Shown here one piece after another: positions 22,231 through 33,669 of a stretch of 64,000 nucleotides of DNA. The first letter of the stretch is position 1; every line of letters starts with the position of its first letter. This DNA is from Cordia subcordata. Its lineage: Eukaryota; Streptophyta; Magnoliopsida; Boraginales; Cordiaceae. Both the position numbers and the translations under genes were made by a program. Below the pieces are notes generated by a model. The model saw only the letters and a program-made list of their open reading frames with translations, had not been told where the DNA came from and made no database searches. The stretch spans positions 12,013,001 to 12,077,000 of the forward strand of contig JAPTOF010000007.1 in NCBI GenBank assembly GCA_028554755.1, given 5' to 3'.

Positions 22231-23961
22231 TGTATGCCCTAAAGATGACAAGCACATAGTGATTATCGGATACTAGACATAACACACTCATGATATTGTT
22301 CATATGATTGAGTTTTGCACAACATATTCTCTCCATTTATGCATTGGTGCAAATTATAAAGGTCCAATGATATACACCAATGACTTGGATGCACAATGAG
22401 ATTGGACACATAGTAGGTTCAAGTTTAGATTTGGTGATATCATAAAAGTGTTCATAGCCAGATGGTAGTGTTGGGGGCCCTATCAGGATAAGGCTATAAT
22501 GGGTGAGTCTTCTTGAGATCTACCTAGGTCATTAGATGGTTTTTCGAACTACGCTTCTAGTACGTGTCATGCATTAGACAAGGCCATCGTGAGTATGTCT
22601 CTGAGAACTGTACCATCATATATGGAAGACGAGATACTCATAGTTTTCGAGTGACCAATGCTCTCAATCTTGAGTATGTATGGATGAACTGACTAAGTTA
22701 GGGTGCAATACTTTGATATACCATAAGGAGAAGTCTTGCGTGATAAAATTGTCTGCCTCGTACATTGGATGTTGTATTCTAATTTAGTTGGGACATGTAT
22801 ATGGAACAACAGAGTCTATGTGCCCCTTGGATTTGTCCACTTGATCACAAAAAATCTAGCACTAGTGATATTGCCCTTCTAGGGTATATTGGTCATTTGG
22901 CTTCTTAGTTGCTTCCTAGATCAAGGATCTGTGACTAATGAATGATCGTTATATGGGACTAGAAAGTCCAAGGTTCTAGATGTAGTCTTGAAGGTAATGG
23001 TGCATATGGGACTAACCTTGACTACCGGTATATATAGAGGAGCGTTTTGGTCATTTCACTTGGTTGGTCGAAGACATAAGTCACCAGAGTAGGTGACAAG
23101 CTCCTGTTTAGCCGATAATTATCCTTGGAGTACAATGTTAGTCTTATAGTGGAAATAGACTGAGGTCAAAATTGCCTTAGTGTCACCAAAGCGGTCGTGA
23201 TGCATTTTGGTCATTTTGGGAGCCCAAGATAATTATGTTCTTTGGTCCCTCCACTAGCCATTACTCAATCAGATACATTAATTGAGGTAAATTAATTATG
23301 TGGATTGCTTAATTAAGATTTGAGTTTAGAATTAAGAAGGGATTTAATTATCCGGGTCTTTTTAATATAATTTATGGATATCTTAATTAGAGAAGTGGGT
23401 CCCATATGGTAGATATTTAGTGCGTGAGGTGGAATATCTGGGATATCTTTATCCCTAGGGAATATTCCATTTCTAAAATGACTAAGGAGGGGTGTTATAA
23501 TGAAACATAACATTCTAGCAACCTTATCCTTACTAGGGTTGCCTTGTACTATAAATAATACAAGATATGCATAACCCACGAGAGGATAACAAAGAAAGTG
23601 AGAGGTTTTCTTGGTAGGTGTGTGCAAGAAATTTCACACACTGGCACCAATAACACACACTTAATCCCATAACCTCAATTTAGCCATAAATATTGCTTGC
23701 CCACTATACAACAAAGTGTATCATAGCAATAGAGATTTGAAAATAATGGAGAAGACCACTAGGAGTCTAATACGAAATGGGTATTGTGCGAAGAAGTCAT
23801 CTTTGCACCTGGGTCACGCTACCAGGGTAACAGGTGTTAAATTTACTCTTATCATTTGCTCGATTGTGTTGCCTATGTGTATAATAAACTTTGTTTATGC
23901 TACGTTTCCACTCCCATTGTTGTTAATATGTTTTGATTTGTTTTAAAAATCTGGGATAACA
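22231..23961 (+). mobile_element. Solo copia-type LTR inside the LINE
   Basis: About 1.73 kb bounded by TGTATGCCC and GGGATAACA (TG...CA), with no coding capacity, and a TATAAATA at 23550-23557 in its last third, as in an LTR. It separates two parts of one LINE. The flanks (GGGAT / ACTAG) do not give a clear 5-bp duplication. A CACCTGGGTCACGCTACCAGG block sits near 23808. Confidence 0.6.
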
Positions 23962-24287
23962 ACTAGCCATTGGAATAGCATCTAGATCCAACAGTTCCAT
24001 CTACATTAATGGTACTTGGAATTGGCCAAATCATTTGATTTCAATCCTCCTAGCATTGTACTTGATGAAAATACTACGGACTCTTTTGAATGGTCTCTCT
24101 CCAATAATGGAGACTTTACATAAGCACACTTGGGAGCATTTGAGAAAAAAAAGGAGATCCTTTTGAATGGCATAATCTTATGTGGTTTGATGGCCATAGT
24201 CCTTAACATGATTTCATTGTTGGCTTGCTTCCAAGGATCGATTGAACACCAAATTTAGGATCTTAAATTGGGGTTTTTAATTAACCC
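23962..24287 (+). pseudogene. LINE (L1-type) remnant, second part (zf-RVT region)
   Basis: Continues the LINE: SIYINGTWNWP, then FEWSLSNNGDFT and, over frameshifts, a WLASKDRLNTKFRILNWG-like block, which is the zinc-binding reverse-transcriptase-associated domain of plant LINEs. Cut at 24288 by an Athila-type LTR. Confidence 0.8.
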
Positions 24288-26305
24288 TGATGTGTCTTGG
24301 TTTGAGTGTGGTTATTGATGCATTATTCTATGTCATTTGAGATGCTTTGTTCTTATTAGATAGCCTTGGTATGATATAAACATTATACTTGTGCATACTA
24401 GGCTCTAAATGTTCATAGTTGATTTTGTAGAGAAAATACTACACTAGTGCTTATTTCTTGTGCTTTTAAGTGGGAATTGATGCTTAAAGCTTAATTGGAT
24501 ACAGAGTAAAGTTTAGAGATGTTTTAAAGATGCAGAATTTGAAGAAAATGCATTTTGGAAGCTTCTGGAAAAAGAACGAAGCAAATGGAAAAGACTAGGT
24601 GAAAAACGAAGCCAAAATGGGCAAAAGCTAATGTTGCCGGTCACCTTCCCCGTTCCTGCCGGTTGACTGGAAAAGGATGACTAGAAAGACCAGAATGTAT
24701 TGGAATTCTACCAATAGACCGAAATATCTTGCCTGTCGATTGACTTGGTGACAGCAATAGCCGCAGAATAGTTATTTAAACTCGTTTTTGGCAAATTAGG
24801 GAGATGAACCCTATCTTTACCCAACTCTCATCCCCACCTTAGATACCCATAAATACTAGGTAGATCCATTCTCACCCACCTCACTTCTATATTCAATTCC
24901 ATCAAATCCAAGCTAGATTAGGGTTTTCCAAGCAAGATTAGAGGGAGATTTTGAAGAGATATGTAAAGAACAACATAAAAAGCATGGGGAAGTTACTCTA
25001 TCTTTCTTTTGTTCTTGATTATATCATGTTTACTTAGCTTTATTTAGGGCAAATTGCTACTTTAATTATGGGTTAAAGTATGTAAACCTTTTTGGGATGA
25101 TTTTGATGATTAATGCATGTCTTGTTCTTTGTTCATATGGCTATAGTGAATATGTCTATGTGTTTACCCATTTGCCTATCTATGTTGACATGTATTTCCA
25201 TACTTTTAAATACTTAGATTTCCTTGATTGGTGGTTGATTAATGACTCTTGAACTCTAGATTAAGCTATGTGAGTTGTCTTTAGTTTTAATCCTAACTAT
25301 TAGGCTTCTTAGTAGCTTAATCACTCTTAGCAAGTTTGGGTCTTAGCTTAACCTAGTTAATGACTTAAACCCTAAGATTAGATTAATTGACCACCTTCCT
25401 AAGGTCTAATTAGTTATTCCTAGTCTGTAATTTGACATGGACCACGTTATACTCTAGTTTAGGGCCCATACTAGGGATAGACTTGCACTGATGGTAAGGG
25501 TTAATTAGGGTAGTTGGTTAGGATCTTAATTAGAAGCTCAAAAGTCATCAAAATCACCCTAAAATAGATAGATAACTCTCCCAAAATTAGGTAGTAATCT
25601 CCCTAGCCTTCCAATTTGCCTAGTTCCCTTATTTTACATTGTTTTCCCATTCCTATTCCCATTTCACATACACAATTTTTAGCTCCTAGTCTCTTAGATT
25701 AGATTTGTATACCAAGCTCTACTCAATCCAAACAAAAGCCAAAAAAAATTGTTAGATTAGGTTTCTTTTTGGTAGCTTCCTAGGATACCCAGCTTAGAGC
25801 CATTCCCTATTTTAGCCTCCCTATAGATATGACCCTGTACTTGCACAACTAGACTACAAACGACCTGTGCACTTACGGGATAAATTTTAAGACTTTGCGG
25901 AGTAGCATCAAGTTTTTGACGCCGTTGCTAAGGAGGCATGGTTGGTTTGGTTTCTTTGTTTATGTGTTTTAGATAGTTACTTGTTTTACTTGCTTATTTT
26001 GCTTAGTCTATTTTAGTAGCTTATTATCTTGCTTTTCATTTGGTTATCTTGCTATCTTGTGTCTATTTTTGTTTCTTAGCTCTGAATGTTTGTTGAGTTT
26101 ATTTATTTTGAGTTGGTTTTTCTTTTGCTTTTAGCAGCCTTTAGGTGTTTGTGGTTTATGTGCTATAGTTTAGGATTTCTTGAAGTATCGGGGTTGTGAA
26201 GTGGCAGGAGAATAGTGTAGATGTTGTATGCTTGGTATGCATTCTCTTAGAAATGTATTGATTCCTTTGAATCCTGAACTTGAGAGAATAGTTCACCTTA
26301 TGTCA
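24288..26305 (+). mobile_element. Athila-type LTR (LTR4 family) with PBS, leader and gag start
   Basis: LTR 24288-25910 (TGATGTGTC...GTAGCATCA), primer binding site 25917-25934, leader, then the first gag codons with RNVLIPLNPELERIVHLM-like sequence near 26250-26305. Homology then jumps to reverse transcriptase on the opposite strand, so this 5' end is fused to an inverted partial element. Confidence 0.8.
25917..25934 (+). promoter_or_regulatory. Primer binding site, tRNA-Asp type
   Basis: TGACGCCGTTGCTAAGGA differs little from the tRNA-Asp-complementary PBS typical of Athila elements (TGGCGCCGTTGCCGGGGA). Six bases after the LTR end. Confidence 0.8.
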
Positions 26306-26314
26306 AATCTTCTT

Positions 26315-27480
26315 ATAGGCAAAAGTGCCATAGGGACAAGCAAATGTGTTCTTCTCCTAGTCCTTGGGAAACATGGGGATCTGATTATACCCGAAATAGC
26401 CATCTAAAAAACAATAATAGCTACGCCCAACTACTTTATCTAAAATCTTGTCTAGAAAAGGCAGCAAGAAATGATCCTTCCTAGTTTTGGAGTTGAGCTT
26501 CCTATTGTTAATACAAACTCTCCAACCTGTGGGAGTACGTGTAGGGAAAAACTCTCCTCTCTCATTCCTTACAACCGTGCTTCCAGACTTCTTAGAGACT
26601 ACCTGGACCGTTCTAACCCACTCACTATAAGAGATTGGATAGATAATGTCTGCATCTAGGAGCTTAGTGATCTCTTTCTTAACTATCTCGTTCATGTGTG
26701 GGTTTAACCTCATTTGCATCTCCCTAGAAGGTATGGCTTCATCCTTAAGATGAATACGGTGCACACAAATCGAAGGATCTATACCTCTCAAATCATCAAT
26801 TTTCCACTCTATAGCCTTCCTATGTTTCTTAAGAACCTCTAAGAGATGCTCCTCATGCTCACTAGAAAAATAGGAAGCTATGATAACTGGAAAGGTCTTC
26901 CTAGGGCCTAGGAAAGCATACTTCAAATGTTCAGGAAGGGGTTTGAGCTCTAAAGATGGACTAGACTTAACCAAAGAAAAGTCAACCTCAACAACATCAA
27001 TAGGGACATCACTAGAATCAAGACTAGAAGGAATAACCTCAAGTGACTTATCAATCACGAAATCCTCAACTAAAGAAGTGGAAGCGACACATTTTTGCTT
27101 TAAGGTCTCCAAACCAAAGCTAGTCAACAACTCTTCAAATTTTCTCAAATCTTCTCTATCAGTCATAGTCTTCTCTACAAAGTCTTCGACACACGAATCA
27201 ATAACATCAACTCTAAAGCACTCTTCTCCCTCTTCTTTTCCTCCTACACTAGCCCTACTCATCGCCTCGACAACCTTTATGGTGGACCTCAAATTCCCAA
27301 ATTTCATCTCCAATAACCCTGACCTATAATGAATAATGGCATTCACAATAGCAACGAAAGGGTGACCTAAAAGAACGCGGGTAAAATGATTAAAGTCATG
27401 CCTCGCATCTATATCAAGCACTATGAAATCCACAGGGTACACAAACTCACGTACCTAGACTAGTACATCTTCTACCATTC
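26315..27480 (-). pseudogene. Athila pol fragment: linker and N-terminal reverse transcriptase
   Basis: A 361-codon open frame (26357-27442) carries a linker with LELKPLPEHLKYAFLG, then the RT N-terminus: REMQMRLNPHMNEIVKKEI, VQVVSKKSGSTVVRNERGE, GWRVCINNRKLNSKTRKDHF and the block FLDGYFGYNQIPMFPKD. It runs on as ACPYGTFAYKK to about 26315 and then stops at the inverted junction, before the catalytic DD motif. The frame is long for such a damaged element, but the enzyme is incomplete. Confidence 0.9.
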
Positions 27481-27556
27481 CCCTAGCTTTCCTCTCAAAT
27501 CTATCAACTAATTGAAGGGTGACGTGCGTAGAGGACAAGTCTCCTAGACCTAGCTG

Positions 27557-28140
27557 CTAGTAGACTAAGTAGGGAATGAGGTTCAAACTGGATCCTAAGT
27601 TTAGCAAGGCGTGATCAATTTGGGTCTCTCGGATCCTAAAAGGAATGGTGAAAGCTTTGTGGTCACTCATCTTGGCTGGAAGGCTCGAGGTACAAATGCA
27701 ACTCACCTTCTTCAAGAGCTTTACCTTCTTGGGCATGATTGAGGCTCGACGTTTCCTAGCATAAAGATCCTTATAGAACTTGGAATAGTAGGGAATAAAA
27801 CAAACAACATCTATCAAAGGAAGATTAATCTTAAGACCTCACTAGGTGAAGGCCTCTCTAAAGTAGATGGATAAGGAACTCTAGGCTCAACACCTCTAGA
27901 CTCATGGAAATCATCAATATGCTCCTTTCCCTTTCGATATAAGTAGGAAGTAATACTCTCTTCATGTCTCCCGTGTTCAACTCTTTCAATAGGACCTCTC
28001 TCTACAGGGCTATAATTAGGCTCTTTAGACTCAGAAGGACCACTAGGTACAGACACTGCATAGTCAACTCCTACTTTATTATCCACTATCCTAACACTTC
28101 TAAGAATGGTGATGGCCTTAGCCTGTGCCTGCAAGGAATA
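27557..28140 (-). pseudogene. Athila protease region
   Basis: Encodes VCFIPYYSKFYKDLYARKR, PKKVKLLKKVSCICTSSLP and the aspartic-protease block HALLNLGSSLNLIPYLVY, in which the usual D-L-G-A/S active-site aspartate reads N-L-G. Upstream in the element (27814-28134) is a linker with VRIVDNKVGVDYAV. Broken by stops from gag. Confidence 0.8.
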
Positions 28141-28379
28141 AGTGGTATCGGTAGAGAAACAGGACTAGACTTAGGGTTCACCTCAGTTGAGAAGGCAACT
28201 TCTCGGGGTCTCTAGTGCTTAACTGCGTAGTAAACTGCCCTAACTGGGTATCTACCCTAGCTTGATAACTCTTTGTTTGCTACTTATAACTAGCTAAATC
28301 CTGTTACATCAAATGAAGCATCTTGTCAATCTTGTCATTGCTAGAGGGCTAGCTACTAAAAGGAGCAGGGAGTGCTGAT

Positions 28380-29700
28380 AGTTAAGGAACACTAGGAAGC
28401 CTGGGTTGATTGACATTGTAGAAACCTAGAGGGTTAGTAAGATAGGGTCGCTACTAGAATGGGGCCTGGGGCTGGAAATAAGACTTATGTTGACCCTATC
28501 TCCATGAAAAGTTTGGGTTGTCTCTCTAACTTGGATTATACGTGTTAAAGTACAAATTGTATTCACGAGAATAACCCTTGGTGGTAACCACTTGCTCTTG
28601 TATGAACTTGGGAAACTGGGGTGTTAGTGGACAAGCTACGGTCTCCTGAGTAGACTCGAAACCTAAAGCACATACTTTTATTATCAAAGGGGTGGAGGAC
28701 AAACCTATGGAACTAGTCCTATGACCGTGAGAGGAAAGAGACAAAGAAATAAATTGATCTAACTTATTCATAAGGGCCTTTACCTTTGTGAGTAAATCTA
28801 AAGAAACTCCAACCTCATGAATACCTCTTCTATTCACTATCCATAGCCAAATTTTGAAAAGATTTCTCGGCCATCAAATCCATTTTCTCCTATGCCTCAT
28901 TAGTCTTCAAATTATAAAATCTACCACCGGAGGCGGCATTGACCATCATCCTATTTTGTTCGTTCAAACCTCGAAAGAAGTATTGGAGTAGGTCATGATT
29001 ACTATAACTGTGGTAGGAGCATTGTCTAAGAAGTTCTTTAAACATCTCCCAAGCCTCATGAAAGGACTCTAAATTGTGTTGAGAGAAAGTCATAATGGAA
29101 GTCTTAAGGTTAACCATCTTAGCCATAGGAAAGAATTTTTGGTAGAACCTAGATTAAAGCTTGACCCATAATGTGATACAACCACTAGGTAAAGAATGAT
29201 ACTAAGACTTAGCCTTATCCTTAAGAGTGGTAAACAGAAATAACCTAAGATGAATGACCTCTTGAGACACATTGAGGACATGGAGGGTGGAACTCATTTC
29301 AACAAAATCAATGATGTGGTCCAAAGGACTCTTATTGCTCTTCCCGTAGAAGAAAGGGAATATAGCCAACATGTTAGGCTTAATCTCGAAATTTGGCTCC
29401 CCCAACCCCAGAATATTAATAGCCAAGTTAGGCTAAAAGGCATTGGGAAGGAAGAATTTCTTAAGTGTTGGCTTATCGTCTATGGGTGGATCCGGTCTAA
29501 AGGGCTCTTGTCCCAAATGATCTTGGGCTTGATGCCCATAGTGATCATGTGGAGGAATGGGATTCATAGGGAAAGTAGGAGGGATAAGAGAATTATTTGG
29601 ATTGACAATCTCTTCAAGAAGATCTCTTAAATCCCTAAAGTGTCGTGCAATCCTATCAGGTTCGGGATTAAAATGGAATTAAGGGATTTCTAAGGGATCT
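28380..29700 (-). pseudogene. Athila gag (capsid) remnants
   Basis: Minus-strand pieces in order: NFEIKPNMLAIFPFFYGKSN and ITDFVEMSSTLHV-like (29202-29426); MAKMVNLKTSIMTFSQHNLE ... LLQYFFRGLNEQNRMM (28890-29126, the retrotransposon gag domain); and VSLDLLTKVKALMNKLDQFI (28526-28837). Frameshifts separate them. Same family as 52945-54480. Confidence 0.85.
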
Positions 29701-29992
29701 TTTACCAAGCATACAACACTATCCTAACTCTGGCTACTTTAACCCCCAAAACTTCAACAATAACCTAAATCTAGCACAAACCTAGAGAGTCTACTAAAAA
29801 TAAAAAGCAAAAAGCAAAATAGGAAAGCCAACAAACAAGTTATGCTAAGCACGAAAAGTAGACACAAGAAGATCAAAGAAATTAAACTCAAAATAAGATA
29901 TAGAACTACTAAAGCAAGCTAACAAAATAAAAGAAAACAAACAAAAGAGCAACTATTAAAACACACAAGCAAAGAACATAAACCATCTTTCC

Positions 29993-30010
29993 TCCTTGGT
30001 AATAGCATCA
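29993..30010 (-). promoter_or_regulatory. Decayed primer binding site of the minus-strand Athila
   Basis: On the minus strand TGATGCTATTACCAAGGA, a mutated tRNA-Asp PBS, lies seven bases after the LTR end at 30017. The leader and gag follow (29701-29992). Confidence 0.65.
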
Positions 30011-30016
30011 AGAACT

Positions 30017-31056
30017 TGATGTGTCTTGAAGGTGCAAGCCCTAAAAGGTCCTACAAGCATACGAATTGTGCATTATAGTGAGTATTAATGCCGGTGTCAA
30101 AGCACAGGGAGACATGAAATGTGGAAGAATCCTATGCTAAAGTGTTTTAGAAGAAGCCTAAAAAAGAACCTAAGCTAAGCATTTTTTTTTGTACGTTTGG
30201 ATTTTAGAGAGCTAAGGGGAAAATAAAAGGATTACACTACGAAAATAGGAAAGGAAAAATGGGAACTAAGTTAACCTAAAGGGATTAAAACAACGAGAAG
30301 GCGATAGTTGACCTATGCTTGCGAATAGGTGACTTTCTACTTCTATGCTATGGGATTCGGGGATTGGCATATCTAAGTGATGCTCTAAATCTAATTAGTA
30401 TCCTAATTATACCCTAGGACTCAATGCGGGTCCATCCTTACACGTGCAAATTTAGAAGTACGGAGTGGTCCTTATGTACCTTAGGCCATAGAAGAGACCG
30501 GAAAGCTACCCAGGTGTCCGAGATCGATACTACCCTAGCTCCTAAACTATTGGTTGGATTTAAAACCAAATCCCAAGGTGATTACGACTGACCAAACCCC
30601 ACCAGGCTCTTTGCATTTTATGCAAAAGAACCTCAAACTAGGCTATTCTAGACTTAATCTTTGTCGATCTAGGGACACTAAAGCAGATACTTGACTATAT
30701 AGTGCATTCTACATGTTCTTAAGGCAAGGTGTTGTGAATATGTTAACCTATTTACTATTAAATCATAAACAAGTTTGATTTGCACCATTGCAAACAATTG
30801 GGAATCAATATGTAGTAAGATTGGAGCTCATATTCACTATAAGGCATAATTACACTCACATAGACAAGAACATAAAAAATGCACTTCATGAATCCATAAG
30901 CACACATATGGACATGTATATCCAAAGGATTAGAAGTGTTCTACAGTAAATACTCACCAATTTACATATGTACTGCTCATTCAAGCATTATATCAAACAT
31001 ATAGACATGAATTGATAAAAAGCTATTTACATAAGAACAAAGTATGTATATACAAG
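30017..31056 (-). mobile_element. Truncated Athila LTR1 copy (R-U5 side)
   Basis: Matches the 3' half of the LTR1 family and is joined on its upstream side, inside the internal TA-repeat (TATATAC at about 31046-31053), directly to the end of a complete LTR at 31057. It precedes the PBS and gag of the minus-strand element. Confidence 0.8.
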
Positions 31057-32939
31057 TGATGTGCCTTTGAGGTGCAAGCCTTACAAGAACACAAGCATAT
31101 AGATCATGCAGAATAGCGTATACAAGTGTAGGTGTCGAACCACAGAATGGCTCCATGTGCCAAAGAAATTCTATTCTAGTGTGCTCTAGAAGAAGCCTAA
31201 AAAGGAACCTAAGCTGACATTTTCTTTTTGTACTTTTTGAATTATAAAGAGCAAAGGGAAAGATAAAAGGACTATGCTATGAAAATGGAAAAGGGAAAAT
31301 AGAAATCTAACCTAGTCTAGGAGGGATTTAAACTAACAGAAAGGTGTTAGGGTGATCTGCACTTGTGAATGGGTGACTCTTTACTTCAATGCTATGGGAT
31401 TTAGAGTTGGCTGATCTAAGTAATGCTTTATTAATTAGGCTCCTAGCTAGTATCCTAATTAATCCCTAGGACTCGGTGTGGGTCCGTCCCTAAGCATGCA
31501 CTACTTAGAGATACTACGCGGTCCTTATGTACCTAAGGCCATAGGAGGGACTAGAAAGCTACCTAGGTATCCTAGAACGATCCTACCCTAGTTCCTAGAC
31601 TATTGATTGGATTTAAAACCAAAGCCTAGGGTTACTAAGGTTGACCAAGCCCCACTTGGACTCCTATTAGCTGGATTTAAAGCTAAAGGATCTCAAACTA
31701 GGCTACTCTAGACTTAAGCTCCGTCGATCTAGGGACACTAAAGTGGGTAATTGGCTATTAATTGCATTCTACATGTTCTTAAGGTCAGGTGTTGTGAATA
31801 TGTTAACCTATTCACTATCAAAGCATAAACAAGTTTGATTTGAACCATTGAAAACAATTGAGAATCAACATGTAGTAAGATTGGAGCTCATATTCATTAC
31901 AAGGCGTAATTACACTCACATAGACATGAATATAACAACCCACTTTATGAAATCCACAAACACACACATAGACATGCATATCCAAATGATTAGAAGTGTT
32001 TTATAGCAAATACTCTCCAATTTGTATACACACACTACTCATTCAAGTGTTATATCAAATATATAGACATGTATTGATAAAAAAACTATTTGCATTAATA
32101 ACAAAGAATATATATATGCGCATATGGAATCCCATAACAAAGAGTATAAAATGAATCCATTAAAAAGGTTTAATCACCCTAATCTATCTACTCAAGCATC
32201 AAATGAAACAGGATGACAGAGGGTTGAGGAAACTCTTCTTCCATCCTTGCTTGTTTTTCTATAATCTTGTGCAAATTCTTACCAAAAGTTATTGTAATCC
32301 TCCAAAATAAGCTTAGATCTAGGTGAGTGTATGTGTTAATGTGTGTATTAGAGGTGGGTGAAGGTAAGGTTTAGTGTGTGAGAAGTGAATGAGGTGGAAA
32401 GGGGTTCAAAGATACTCAAAATGGGTTAAAAACGTACTCAAATACAACTGATTTCGCGACAAGCTGGGGGCCTTAGCCAGTTGACAGGCCTAGCACATAG
32501 GTCGATTGGCCAAAATACTTTAGCTTCTGATTTGGCTGGTCAACCACCTAGGACAAGGGTCGACCGGCTAGGTCAAAGCCTTGGCCGATTTTGCTCGCGT
32601 TGATCCCATTTGGTTCCAATTATACTTTTCTTCGCCTGGTTGCCTCTAAAAGCTTCTTTTATGCATCTCCCATGTCTCAAACACCTCAAGCTTTAACTCT
32701 AAGATCAAATCACCATTGATTTAAGCCCCAAGGCCTAGGCTTTGACCTTACTTCACCAAGCACAAGAAATAAGCATGCATTAGTTTTGCATTCATCTTTA
32801 AACTCAACTATGTACAATTGTATGTGATTAGGCTAATCTCCTAGCATAAGTACTATGCTAATGCAACTCTTAAAGCTCAAAACAACTCTTAAACATAGAC
32901 AAATAACAATGCAAACACTCACAAAAACACAACACCTCA
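31057..32939 (-). mobile_element. Athila LTR1 family, complete LTR (minus)
   Basis: About 1.88 kb, minus-strand start TGAGGTGTTGTG at 32939 and end GGCACATCA at 31057. Upstream on the minus strand is a polypurine tract (AAGGAGAAAG, about 32952-32962) after a CTTGGGGACAAGC block, so this is the 3' LTR of an element whose 3' internal DNA is at 32940-33510 and 49526-50735. Confidence 0.85.
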
Positions 32940-33510
32940 ATACCCTAAACTTTCTCCTTGCTTGTCCCCAAGCAAGCCTAACTTAAGTTTATTTCTAAAT
33001 TCGATACAAAGGGTTGTCTAAGGGATTGATTCACTATCAAGGTCAGCCTAAGAGGCTTGAATGGGGGATTCCTATTGTGGCAAGATCCTCAAGCCTTTTT
33101 GGATCCTTCCTTTACTCATAAAGGCCTCGTACATCTTGGGAACTTCCCAATAGCCAAACTATCACAAGCCTAGGAATCTAACTCACGCACACAGGATGTT
33201 GATATTTTGTGCCCCTTCAACTAATATGGTCTCCTCAACATGCACAAAGCCTCGAGACAAGAAGAGAGAGAATATACATACACAATGGCTTATAAAAGCC
33301 TTATTCCCACATGTACAAAAAGGATAACTTGTGTTAAGTTGACATTGTGTCACTTATGCACTTATTCATTGAACTTCACTTTTGCATATTTTTTATGCCT
33401 TTTGGAATCTTTTCTATTTTTTCAAATTTTCAATCTTTTTTTTATCTTTTTGCGCCTTTTTGCCTTTTTTTTTATTTTTTTTGGATTTTTCGTATTTTGC
33501 ATTACATAAC
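32940..33510 (-). mobile_element. Athila 3' internal non-coding region, left part
   Basis: The reverse complement matches 59450-60020 of the plus-strand Athila (blocks around CCACAATAGGAAT and CTTGGGGACAAGC). No protein. Interrupted at 33510 by the copia element; continues at 49526. Confidence 0.85.
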
Positions 33511-33655
33511 TGTTGAAAAAGAGAGAGACATTTAAAGGCTAATAATATATTCTCATATATTAAAATAATGTGTAATACCCTTTATATAGGGTTTACTATA
33601 ATTGGATAATAAACTATTTTCCCGATGTGGGATAAATACTATTACTACTTCAACA
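33511..33655 (-). repeat. Copia-1 3' LTR
   Basis: Pairs with 49380-49525. A polypurine tract (minus strand CTTAAGAGGAAG, 33656-33667) abuts it, so this is the 3' LTR. Confidence 0.95.
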
Positions 33656-33669
33656 CTTCCTCTTAAGCT

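Noticed and set aside
26880..27329. 149-codon plus-strand open frame
   Set aside because: Antisense shadow of the minus-strand Athila pol frame (26357-27442). The similar minus-strand frame at 55361-55690 is the same shadow in the other copy.
33240..33535. Hydrophobic Phe-rich open frames on the plus strand
   Set aside because: They arise from T-rich 3' non-coding Athila DNA interrupted by the copia-1 LTR; not a membrane protein gene.
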